Source: Symbiodinium natans (lineage: Eukaryota; Sar; Dinophyceae; Suessiales; Symbiodiniaceae). Taken from it: a stretch of DNA of 64,000 bases. Location: contig CAJNDS010002745.1 in NCBI GenBank assembly GCA_905221605.1, positions 1,017,203-1,081,202 of the forward strand. The letters run 5' to 3'. Shown piece by piece: positions 31,490 through 40,600 of this stretch; positions within the stretch are counted from its first letter, which is position 1, and each line of letters opens with the position of its first letter. Under the pieces are notes generated by a model. The model was not told where the DNA came from, ran no database searches, and was given only the letters and a program-made list of their open reading frames with translations. Both the position numbers and the translations under genes were made by a program.

Positions 31490-31865
31490 CTCATTCTGGG
31501 CTTGAAAACCTGGGTCTGGGCCAGATCAAGATGCAGCCTTCGCGGGCGGGCAACGCGGTAGCCCCTTCTGTCTTTCTCATCTTGAGTGGTTCGAGGGTGG
31601 GGTGGGGAAACTTCCGAACCCCCATTCTGGGGTTGGAAACCTGGATGAGGGCTTCGCAAGCAACCAGTCAGGCAGCTTCCCCGCTTCCCCCCCACCCCAC
31701 CCCCCCCCACCCCGAGAACGAACGCAAGCAGAACGCAGAGAAATACGAGCAGAGAGAGAACGAATACGGGTAGTTGGTTCTAGGGTGGGTTGGGGATTGG
31801 CTCGGGCGACAAACCCTAAGAACGCGAAGGGAAGGGACATGCGACGAATCTGTAGACCTTTCATC
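31490..31865. other. Unique linker between satellites
   Basis: About 375 bp. It holds two related pieces, TCATTCTGGGCTTGAAAACC and CCATTCTGGGGTTGGAAACC, about 130 bp apart, then a short precursor of the GAGCAGA-type repeat near 31715-31770. Overlapping frames are open on both strands. None is convincing. Confidence 0.5.
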
Positions 31866-32400
31866 AAACCATACGAGCACGAAGGGAGGGGACATACGAC
31901 AAACCCTACGAGCACGAAGGGAGGCATACGACAACCCTAAGAGCACGAAGGAAGAGGGCGTACGACAAACCTGTAGAGCTTTCATCAAACCATACGAGCA
32001 CGAAGGGAGGGGACATACGACAAACCTCTAAAATAAACCCGTACATTTCTCAATGTTTTGGGATTCTCTGCAAGCAGAAGAAAAGGGACATACGACAAAG
32101 CCGACGAGCACGAAGGGAGGGGACATACGACAAACCTTTGAAAATAAAACCTCAGTTTCTTAATTCTTGGGATTCTCTGCAAGCAGACAAAGAGGGACAT
32201 ACGACAAAGCCGACGAGAACGAAGGGAGGCGACATACGACAAAATCTAAGAGCACGAAGGGAGGGGACGTACGACAAACCTGTAGACCTCTCATCAAACC
32301 CTACGAGCATGAAGGGAGGGACATACGACAAACCCTACGAGCACGAAGAGAGGGGACATACGACAAACCTCTAGGCCTCTCATCAAACCCTACGAGCAGG
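31865..32400. repeat. 35-bp-class satellite (ACGAGCACGAAGGGAGGGGA)
   Basis: About a dozen copies of a unit ACGAGCACGAAGGGAGGGGA + CATACGACAAACC. A longer composite (TTGGGATTCTCTGCAAGCAGA plus flanks) is inserted twice, at 32035-32100 and 32140-32210, and a related TTTTGGGATTCTCTG recurs at 33165. Frames across it are repeat artefacts. Confidence 0.9.
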
Positions 32401-32517
32401 AGCCAACATGAGGCGAGGTCACCGGGGCACTAATTGGAAAGCAACCATGTGGAAGCCAGGCAGCTTAAAGTGTGCCAAACACAACCAACAAGACGGCCAA
32501 AAATAGGCAGGGTCACC

Positions 32518-32843
32518 GGGGAAAACGAACACGAGCAAAGTGAATATGAGCAGAAAGAGAACGAATACGAGCAGACTGACGTCGAGCAGAGAGAGAACGA
32601 ATACGAGCAGAATGAATACGAGCAGAAAGAGAATGAGTACGAGCAGACTCAGTACGAGCAGAAAGACAGCGAAAACGAGCGGACTGAAATCGAGCAGAGA
32701 GAGAACGAATACGCGCAGAAAAAGCACGAATACGAGCAGAAAGAGAACGAACACGAGCAAAATGAATATGAACAGAAAGAGAACGAATACGAGCAGAATG
32801 ATTACGAGCAGAGAGAGAACGAAGACGAGCAGACTGAAATCGA

Positions 32844-32879
<36 letters not shown>

Positions 32880-33118
32880 TACGAACAGAATGAATACGAG
32901 AAGAAAAACAACGAAAACGAGCGGACTGAAATCGAGCAGAGAGAGAACGAATACGAGCAGAATGAATACGAGCAGAACGAGAACGAACACGAGACGAGCA
33001 GATCAGAAAAAGAACGAATACGAGCAGAATGAATACGAGCAGAAAGAAACGCACACGAGCAGAATGGAAACCAAGCAGAATGACAAAGAACACGAGCAGA
33101 AAGAACAAATGAGATTGG
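32518..33118 (+). repeat. 12/15-bp minisatellite GAATACGAGCAGA, open as E/Q/N/Y-rich frame
   Basis: Irregular repeats of GAACGAATACGAGCAGA with a (GA)n microsatellite at 32845-32873. A 233-codon plus frame (32434-33135) stays open with an ATG, coding NEYEQKENEYEQ-type repeats. The two other plus frames and the minus strand are also partly open, so the frame is probably a by-product of a stop-free repeat. A real low-complexity protein cannot be excluded. Confidence 0.85.
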
Positions 33119-33526
33119 AGGACAGGGCTTGCTGATGAAAGATGTAAACTTTTTATTTCTTAATGTTTTGGGATTCTCTGGGTGGGTGGGTTTTTTTCAA
33201 GAGCCCAAACAGCGGCTCTACTAGAGATTGCTCGACCCGGAGCTGCTGAACCCTAAACCCTAAACCCTAAACCCTAAACCGTAGCTAGGGACCTGTAGGT
33301 CCGGCAATTGCGAAAAGGATGCCTCGCGGAAAAGGCCCCCAAAGAGACTCTGGACCTTCCCTGACCCCCTAAACCCAAAACAAACCCTTAGGGTTTAGGG
33401 TTTAGGGTGTAGGGTTTAGGGTTTAGGGTTTAGGTTTTAGGGTTACCCCAAACCCTTGACCCTAAACCAAGCCCTAAACACAAACCCTAATTCAGAACAA
33501 TCCCCTCATGAAACCGTGCCAGCATC

Positions 33527-33603
33527 CTAGTAGACAAAAGCCTGCTGCGTGGGCGCAGCGACCATCTCGGACATTATCTGCTTGACGTTGCTGCTGACCT
33601 GGG
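33527..33603 (-). other. Exon-like island with stop
   Basis: The minus frame starts after CCCAG|GT-type sequence with VSSNVKQIMSEMVAAPTQQA and ends FVY-TAG. Helix-like composition. Family unknown. Confidence 0.35.
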
Positions 33604-33659
33604 TTGAGGGCTTTAGAATGTAGGGTATTGGGTTTTAGGGGTGTAGGGCTTTGCACCCT

Positions 33660-33800
33660 AAACCCTAAACCCTAAACCCTAAACCCTAAACCCTAAACCC
33701 TAAACCCTAAACCCTAAACCGTAGACCCTAAACCCTAAACCCTAAACCCGAAACCCTAAACCCTAAACCCTAAACCCTAAACCCTAAACCCTAGCTTAGG
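33660..33800 (-). repeat. (CCCTAAA)n array
   Basis: About 19 heptamers. To its left the island 33527-33603 has the minus frame QVSSNVKQIMSEMVAAPTQQ + AFVY followed by TAG, a possible terminal exon. Confidence 0.93.
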
Positions 33801-33937
33801 GTTTCGGGTTGAAACTCTCCGCGTCCGCCCTTGAGCATGGGGCCACAACGCGAAATCTACAAGTTTCGACAGAGAACCTGTGCTTTCGGCGGAATCAAAC
33901 TCCACGTGCATGGTTTAGGGTTTAGGGTTTACTGTTT

Positions 33938-34035
33938 AGGGTCTAAGGGTTTAAGGGTTTAAGGGTTTAAGGGTTTAAGGGTTTAAGGGTTTCAGGGTTT
34001 AAGGGTTTAAGGGTTTAAGGGTTTAAGGGTTTAGG
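33938..34035 (+). repeat. (TTTAAGGG)n 8-bp variant array
   Basis: About eleven TTTAAGGG octamers with one TTTCAGGG. Confidence 0.93.
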
Positions 34036-34110
34036 GTTTAGGCCCAAGGGATCCAGCCTTCCATGATCTACTCCAGAGATGAACCCCTAAAAGTTGAAAT
34101 TAGGAAACAC

Positions 34111-34811
34111 ACAAAGAGACAAAGAAACAAAGAAACAAAGAAACAAAAAAATAAAGAAAAGAAATAAAGAAATAAAGAAATAAAGAAATAAAGAAATAAA
34201 GAAATAAAGAAATAAAGAAATAAAGAAATAAAGAAATAAAGAAATAAAGAAATAAAGAAATAAAGAAATAAAGAAATAAAGAAATATAAGAAATAAAGAA
34301 ATACAGAAATAAAGAAATAAAGAAATAAAGAAATAAAGAAATAAAGAAATAAAGAAATAAAGAAATAAAGAAATAAAGAAATAAAGAAATAAAGAAATAA
34401 AGAAACAAAGAAATAAAGAAATAAAGAAATAAAGAAATAAAGAAATAAAGAAATAAAGAAATAAAGAAATAAAGAAATAAAGAAATAAAGAAATAAAGAA
34501 ATAGAGAAATAGAGAAATAGAGAAACAGAGAAACAGAGAAACAAAGAAACAAAGAAACAAAGAAACAAAGAAACAAAGAAACAAAGAAACAAAGAAACAA
34601 AGAAACAAAGAAACAAAGAAACAAAGAAACAAAGAAACAAAGAAACAAAGAAACAAGGAAACAAGGAAACAAAGAAACAAAGAAACAAAGAAACAAAGAA
34701 ACAAAGAAACAAAGAAACAAAGAAACAAAGAAACAAAGAAACAAAGAAACAAAGAAATAAAGAAATAAAGAAACAAAGAAATAAAGAAATAAAGAAATAA
34801 AGAAATAAAGA
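34111..34811 (+). repeat. AAAGAAAY octamer array, about 88 units, blockwise T/C
   Basis: 700 bp of AAAGAAAT and AAAGAAAC. Units fall in blocks: C at 34111-34150, T to about 34500 (with a few C, TATAAG and TAGAG variants), C at 34525-34755, then T again. Minus-strand frames of about 250 codons of FLYFFISLF type are artefacts of a stop-free repeat. Confidence 0.96.
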
Positions 34812-34879
34812 CCCAAACAAAGATTGGGATCCCATGCTAGCACCCACCCGAAGTACCCCAGCCGAATTCCTGATTCAGG

Positions 34880-35655
34880 CCTTCGTTTGAGGGGGCAGTT
34901 ATCCTAAACCCTCAAGCCTCAACGCTCAACCTAAACCCTAAACCCTGAACCCCTTGCCCCGAACCCCAAGCCCTCAACCCTACACGGGCGGGGCAATTCC
35001 TCCCTAAACCCTAAGCCCTAAGCCCTAAGCCCTAAGCCCTAAACCCTAAACCCTAAACCCTAAACCCTAAACCCTAAACCCTAAACCCTAACAAACCCTT
35101 AACCCTAAACCGTAAACCCCAAGCCCCGATCCGCAAACCCTCATCCTATGGCTGCCAGACAGCATGACTTCCGGCGCAGCTCCTAGGCTCGGGTGTCTTG
35201 CAACGTTTAGGGCTTAGGGTTTAGGGTTTAGGGTTTAGGGCTTAGGGTTTAGGGTTTAGGGTTTAGGGTTCAGGGTTTAGGGTTTAGGGCTTAGGGCTCA
35301 GGGTTTGGGGCTGAGGGTTTTAGGGTTGCGGGTGTAGGTCTGAAGGGTTTAGGGTTTAGGTCAAGAGATTTAGGGTCTAGGGTCCAGGGTTGAGCGTTCT
35401 GGCCGTTCTAGCCGGGGCAAGGTGGCCCTACAATGCCCTAAACAACCCCATAGACATAGACCCTAAACCCTAAACTCTGAGCCCTAAACCCTCTTCTTTT
35501 CACGGGGATCACAGGGGTACAGCAGACCACCCTGGTAGAAACTACAAAACCCTGAGCCCCTGAGTCCCGCCCCAATCCCTCAACCCTAAACCCTGGACGC
35601 TAAACCTCCAAACCCTAAACCCTAAACCCTAAACCCTAAACCCTAAACCCTAAAC
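34880..35655. repeat. Telomere mosaic flanking the LTR element
   Basis: C-strand array at 35012-35092, G-strand at 35205-35300, C-strand at 35610-35659. The unique bits at 35100-35205 and 35385-35600 show no convincing frame. Confidence 0.85.
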
Positions 35656-35659
35656 CCTA
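35655..35659 (+). other. Target-site duplication, left copy (CCCTA)
   Basis: CCCTA directly before the 5' LTR, repeated directly after the 3' LTR at 44358-44362. The insertion interrupted a CCCTAAA array: joining the flanks through one copy restores the heptamer register. Confidence 0.85.
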
Positions 35660-35882
35660 TGCGGAGCTGCAACTGGTATTGTAGAAAGAAGTTAGTGTTG
35701 GAAGTTGAAAGGGTTAATAAACCCGGAAATCATTTTTATGGCTCAAGACTGGGCCATGTGCCTGGTAGTAAAAGGTGAGTGCCCTGTGGTTTGGGTTTGT
35801 TGTGTGGTTGATCCAGGGAAATCAAGGGATTCTGTTGGGGTTGACTTTTCGGTTTCTCGTCCCCCTTCGGGTTCCCCCCGTA
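35660..35882 (+). repeat. 5' LTR (223 bp)
   Basis: Begins TGCGGAGCTGCAACTGG and ends TTCCCCCCGTA. It matches the 3' LTR at 222 of 223 positions by direct comparison (T at 35734 versus G at 44209). It contains CATTTTTATGGCTCAAG (35731-35747), reminiscent of the dinoflagellate spliced leader, and AAAGGTGAGT (35771-35780), a donor-like site. The end dinucleotides are TG...TA rather than TG...CA. Confidence 0.92.
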
Positions 35883-35900
35883 GGTTATGAGCCCAAATTA
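35883..35900 (+). promoter_or_regulatory. Primer-binding site, initiator tRNA-Met anticodon-arm type
   Basis: GGTTATGAGCCC directly follows the LTR. Its complement GGGCTCATAACC is the anticodon loop and stem sequence of initiator tRNA-Met (as in yeast). Copia-type elements are known to prime from the 5' half of this tRNA, cleaved in the anticodon loop. The inference is that this element uses the same mode. Confidence 0.72.
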
Positions 35901-35947
35901 GGTTCCCTGCGGTTTGTGTTTCGGCTTTAGGGTGGAAGCTTGAAGCC

Positions 35948-36880
35948 ATGGCGACCAACTGGTTACGGACTGGGGTGGCATCATCAAGCTCCAATGTGGG
36001 CGACCAAGGTGATGGTGGTGTCAAAAGGTCTGCAACGGGTGAAAAAGTCGTTCCCAATGAGGAAGCTCTGGTTGATGTTGGTGGTATGCGTGGCGAAGAG
36101 AAGCCGGTGGTGGAAGGACTGGAAGACCAGATGGAAGCAGTTTTGCTGCGCCTTCTGAGCAAACATGGGCATCTTCTTCGAGCTGCGGAATCTGCTGAAT
36201 CAACGGGAGCGCCAACAACAAGCTCCTCTACGTCAAAGATGGTGGAGCAAGGGTGCCAGACAGAACTGGTTGGGGATGTTATCCCTGTTTCCAAGCGAGC
36301 TCGCAACAAGGTGAGTTTCGCGGCTGAAAGTGGTGATCTGTTGACAGGTGAAGTGGAAGAAACTGCGCCTGTTGCTGCGACAAAAAGCAGTATCCTCGTT
36401 GTTGGGGACGCAGAAGGAGTCGTTCCTGTTGCTATGGTGATGAGCGAAGGAGAAATCCTGGAATTGGAGGCAGCAAGAATACAGCAAGAGTCAGACGAGG
36501 ACTTATACGCTGGTGGTGGAGGCAAAGCGTCTCAGGCTGCTGACCTTCCAATCGTCGACTGCGATGGGAAGACATGGGAACGCCATTTTCACGAGGATGG
36601 GAGAGAATATTTTTACTGCTTGGACACTGGTGATACCCAATGGGTGTTGCCTAAGAAGACTGGAATGGCTGGAAATAGCGAGGGGCCAGGTGTTGGAATG
36701 GGCATTGTCCCTGTGGAAGATGAGCCAACGCTGGGTGCTACCTCGTCTCCATCATCTACTGAGTCTTCTAGGGCACAGCAGGGTAGCATGGAAAGTGTGA
36801 ACAGTGGTGTAAATAGTGTAAGTGAAAAGGATTTTTCCTCTACTATCGGGGATAGCGGTCCTAGGGTGGTGGTGACGCCC
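35948..36880 (+). CDS. Cargo segment 1: N-terminus with WW-like domain
   Basis: About 311 codons. Residues 1-60 are polar, 60-80 form an amphipathic helix (QMEAVLLRLLSKHGHLLRAA), and 100-200 are acidic. W210 to W232 (WERHFHEDGREYFYC... then GDTQWVLP) have the W-x21-W-xx-P spacing and the YFY core of WW domains, which bind proline-rich ligands. A Ser-rich tail follows. The frame is left at the C4 run 36878-36881. Beyond it the same frame stays open to 37309, but with a Trp/Arg-rich out-of-frame look. Confidence 0.65.
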
Positions 36881-37296
36881 CGACCTCGGGTTCTCCTGAT
36901 GAAGAGGGGATTTCTGGAAACCGAGCAGACATCGCTGAAGCTCAACATCTGGATCGGGAAGAAATGGGGATGCTTTCTGAGGGTGTGGCAGCGGTGGAAT
37001 CGGTGGGTCCAGAAGAAAAAATGCCCAATGTGGAGATCGGAATTGTGTCGGCTACAGAAGAGCGAGTGGTGGATGTGGTGCCTGTCGTTCAGGAAGATGG
37101 CCCTGGAGATTTGGATGACGAAGAGAAAAAGTTGTGCATTACGACTGAGGAGGTCTCTTCGTTTGGTGCCGAGAAATCTGCCATTCAAAGGGAAAAGGAA
37201 ACTTCTGAAACTGCTGGAGACACGGTTGATAAGAAAGATGAGGCCTGGAGCGCCAATGAAGCGCGGGTCGATGCGCCAGATAGTACCTGGAGTGCG
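36880..37296 (+). CDS. Cargo segment 2: acidic linker
   Basis: This frame opens after in-frame stops at 36853 and 36859 and reads SGSPDEEGISGNRADIAEAQ ... Glu/Val-rich. It contains EEKMPNVEIGIVSATEERVV and no known domain. It is left near 37290, where TGGAGTGCGAGGCACGGG allows a -1 change. Confidence 0.6.
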
Positions 37297-37760
37297 AGGC
37301 ACGGGTTGAGGTGCATATGGTGGTACGTTCCACGGGCGACTGCAACAATGGGGCGCAGGTCTCCGCAGCAGCTGATGATGGAGGTTCACAGGTGGACGCA
37401 CTGGTGCAACCTGAAATTAGCCGCGAGGAACGAAATGACAAGGACTACACCGGAGCCAATGAGGCAGCTGTGGTCAATGATGGTGGCAATTCTCCTTTGG
37501 AAACCATGGAACCAAAGGAGCCTGCGGTGGAAGAAAGTGTGCCTGCCGTGGATGATCAACTCAATCGCCCTGCAGCGGAAGAAAATTTGCCTGCTGCAGA
37601 AGGTGTGACAAAGGACACCAATGAAGGGTCCACTCCCATGAAGGGAGAAGCGTTGCCGTCTGGAAGTTCACCGGAAGTCGACACCGAGCGAACTGAAGCA
37701 GATGAGGCAAAGCCTTTGGCAGAGAAAAAGGGAAGTCCTGAAATCCAAGAGCACAAAAAA
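37290..37760 (+). CDS. Cargo segment 3: acidic, Pro/Glu/Ala-rich linker
   Basis: Open from about 37281 to TGA at 37764, rich in E, P, A and V (for instance PKEPAVEESVPAVDDQL). A PEST-like unstructured linker with no domain. The frame is left at the A7 run 37755-37761: removal of one A would continue into segment 4 (EIQEHKKDELVGL). Confidence 0.6.
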
Positions 37761-38983
37761 AGATGAGCTTGTGGGACTCGTGGAACAGGACGAGCAGTGT
37801 GACCCAAAGGTGAAGACAAAGGATGCGCCAGGAGCCGATGATACAGAGATGGTTTCTGAAGAGCATGCAAAGAGAGTGCCCCGAGCGGGAGCCTTGGAAT
37901 CACCTGGGACACATTGCTATGAAGAGGGAGATAAGATCACTGGTCTAGTGCGCTGCATCAATGGGTATGGAGCTTTTTTGGACTATGGTGATCTAAATGT
38001 ATTGATTCCTGCAGAAGGGAACAATGTACATCAGTTCCAATTTGGTGATACTGTCAATGGAACAGTGAAACGAGTGGAAGATGATGGTACCATAATCTTG
38101 GACACCTTTCTGGTTTTGGAAGAGAACGAGGAGGATTCCTCGCCAAAGCTGCGCAAATGGAAGGACAGCGGCTGGGGTACATGGTGGACAGGCTCATGGC
38201 AGACTGGTCAATGGTACAAAGGTTCTGATGGTCAATGGGACTGGAAGTCAGAGGAACCGCAGTCTCGTGAGTGGTTCGCCGAGTCAAAGGCATCCTCGAG
38301 GGAACAAGAGGAGGCGGAGCAGAAACAGCTCTATGGAGAGAAGATCTGTCGAAATCTCCTGGAAGATGAAACAATTAATAAGGACTATGTGGGCAAAATC
38401 ACTGGGATGTTGCTGAGTCGTTCAATGGACGTGATTGTGGAGTGTATTGCAGATCATGCATTCCTGAATAATGAGGCTCGGAGCGCATACAACATCTTGC
38501 TAAGTGATGGTTGGAAGCCTGAGGAGAAAGAACGTGTCGGTGTGGAAGAAACAACCACTTTTTCTCGGAAGCAGTACCACGACGCGCTCTACGAACTGGC
38601 ACGCAAGAAAAGAAGATTTAGTGGACCAGTTGTGGGTGAAGCGGTGGCAATGTTGCTGAGCAAGGGAAAAGATGAGCTTTGGAACGAGCTGTGGTTGGAC
38701 ACCAAGCGATTTCTGCAAGAGCTTGACGGTGCAGTCGAGGAGATGAGCAAGAGGGAAAACAGGCCGATAGAGACCTATATGGATCCCGATCAGTACAAAA
38801 AGGCTCACACGACTCCGAAAACTGTGTCACTTGGATACAGTAAGCTGTGCAGGTTCTTCAATCAAGGGAGGTGTCGAAATGGAGATGGGTGTTCCTATGA
38901 ACATCGTCGCTACGGTGAAGGGTGGCCTGAAGGAGAGCCAACTGAGCCAAAGAACAGCCAAAAAACTGGTGACGAGGATGGGG
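37757..38983 (+). CDS. Cargo segment 4: S1-like domain, Trp-rich stretch, CCCH finger 1
   Basis: An S1-like OB-fold segment at 37924-38115 (EGDKITGLVRCINGYGAFLD ... VNGTVKRVEDDGTIILD) has the conserved GxxV-x-GAFLD pattern of RNA-binding S1 domains. A Trp-rich tract follows at 38154-38275 (WGTWWTGSWQTGQWYKG), then about 170 helical residues, then CCCH finger 1 (C-x7-C-x5-C-x3-H, 38848-38904, CRFFNQGRCRNGDGCSYEH). The frame is left at G4 38980-38983, just before its TGA at 39001. Confidence 0.72.
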
Positions 38984-40600
38984 ACATCGGTGCCTCCAAC
39001 TGATGAAGGTACAGTGGATGAGGTGCAGCAGGAGCGGGAGGATTCGGCCTTCCGAGCCCAGTACAACTATGGCAAAGGGACATCAAAAGGTGAGCCTACG
39101 CTGGGTGAAACGAAGAAACGGCTGTGTCTGTATTACAACCAAAGTGGTTGTAAATATGGGACTGCGTGCAGGTTTCTCCACGACGATGACGTGGCATTGG
39201 AAGGGACTTGGGAGCCTGGCAAATCTTGGGACAATGCTTCCAGAAGGGCAATAAGGGACGCGGGGTTCCACCAGTGCTGTTTCGACTACTATCTCAAAGG
39301 GAGATGTCGTGTACGATTTGGCTGCAAGTATTCTCACGAAGAGATGTCTGAGGACCGGCTGGCCCAGTTGAAGCATTTGGTGAATGTGGCAAACCATGTG
39401 TCCTTTCAAAGGGCAAAGGGATTGGAGATTCCTGACAGGAACGCTTTTCAACCACCAGTAAGTGGGGGAGCAGAATCTTCGTCCTCCTCAGCACCAAAAG
39501 CGCTGCAGACGACCAATGTGTCACAAAAAGATGGTGAAAAGGGTATTCTGGATGAAGAAGAGGCTGACGAACAAAAGAATTCGGTGGCTGCGTCTACTAG
39601 TACTCAGCTTCACAATCCAGAGGAGCCAATTGAAAATTGGATGGCTCGCAACCAACACCTGTGGGTGTATACCCCTCATGTAAGTGAGGTGATGATTACC
39701 CTTGGTGTGACCAATGTGTCGGACTTGCAAGAGTTCATCTTTGTGGAAGATTTGGTTGACAAAGGGATCAACAAGGTGACCGCATGCAAAATTCTGCAAT
39801 TGGTGGGTGAGGTCCGATATCGACCGGGAGGACCGGAAAAGGCAGTTCCTTCTGATGCATCTGTACGAGTACAACAATCTTCTGGGAACAAAGGGACTGG
39901 AAGAGCGGCGGTGCGAACCCTCACTCAGGTGCGTGAAGCTGAAGACTCCGGTGCAAAAACGATGCCGAGAGGCTCCTATCGGGAGCTTTTTGATAAGGTC
40001 AAGTACCGTGACGCTTGGACGCTTGCGCAGAGGTCTCCGCTGTGTGTACAGAAGCTGAAGTTGGTGGGAGTTGGAATGCCACCGGTGAATCCACCAGCAA
40101 AAAAGTATCGGTCAAGATCAAACCCTGTGAAAAGGGGAAGGCCCTTGCTGGACAAAAAACAGGTGCGACAGGTGCCACGCTCTCGCTCACAGCGACGAGC
40201 GCAACCGGCGGAAGTGGTGGAGAAACCAAAACCACTGGAACTGAAGCCTCGTGGTGGGTTGTCGTATCGGTTCAGCAGAGCGTGGGCAGATGTGGTGGAC
40301 GATGATGATCAGGCGGAGGCTTTGGTTTCTTATGCCGCTTCCTCAAGCGATTCAAGCGAGGAAGAGACCAATGCTGTGCACCGCATGCGGGAAATTCTTT
40401 TGCAAGAAAGGGATTCACAGAGAACTGCGATTCGTGGCAATGTTCCGATGGGTGGTTCTTCCGGCCCCAATGCCGGGCAGAAAAAATCGGTTCACCTTGG
40501 CAAAGAACGCGACAAAGCGTCGCGGGGGGAGACCCGCCAAGAAGTGACTTCTCAAGTTTTTCGCTACCACAACCTTCTCGTCGAACTGAACAGTCTCAAA
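38981..40600 (+). CDS. Cargo segment 5: CCCH fingers 2 and 3, SAM-like region, basic region
   Basis: Finger 2 is at 39125-39181 (CLYYNQSGCKYGTACRFLH, C-x7-C-x5-C-x3-H) and finger 3 at 39277-39337 (CFDYYLKGRCRVRFGCKYSH, C-x8-C-x5-C-x3-H). A SAM-like helical stretch follows at about 39640-39815 (VMITLGVTNVSDLQEFIFVE), weakly supported. Then comes a basic Arg/Ser/Lys region near 40090-40210 (KKYRSRSNPVKRGR) resembling an RNA-binding or nuclear-localisation tail. The frame is left somewhere between 40481 and 40603, where A6, G6 and A6 runs occur. Confidence 0.7.

Noticed and set aside
30881-31773. Several overlapping 110-200 codon frames on both strands
   Set aside because: All cover the 21-bp minisatellite and the poly-C tract. 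The unit is a multiple of three and stop-free in many frames.
34068-34847. Minus-strand frames of about 250 codons rich in Phe/Leu/Ile/Ser, membrane-like
   Set aside because: Three overlapping frames are all open because the AAAGAAAY octamer lacks stops. An octamer repeat shifts frame every unit.
35771-35780. Functional intron donor in the LTR (AAAGGTGAGT)
   Set aside because: No paired acceptor that improves the reading frame was found. The same hexamer also occurs by chance at 36310.
35705-35890. 60-codon frame repeated at 44180 that looks like a duplicated small gene
   Set aside because: It lies within the LTRs. The duplication is the LTR itself.
36613-37401. 262-codon minus-strand frame inside the LTR element
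   Set aside because: Antisense shadow of the cargo. The plus frames show WW features and acidic linkers, the minus frame shows no domain.
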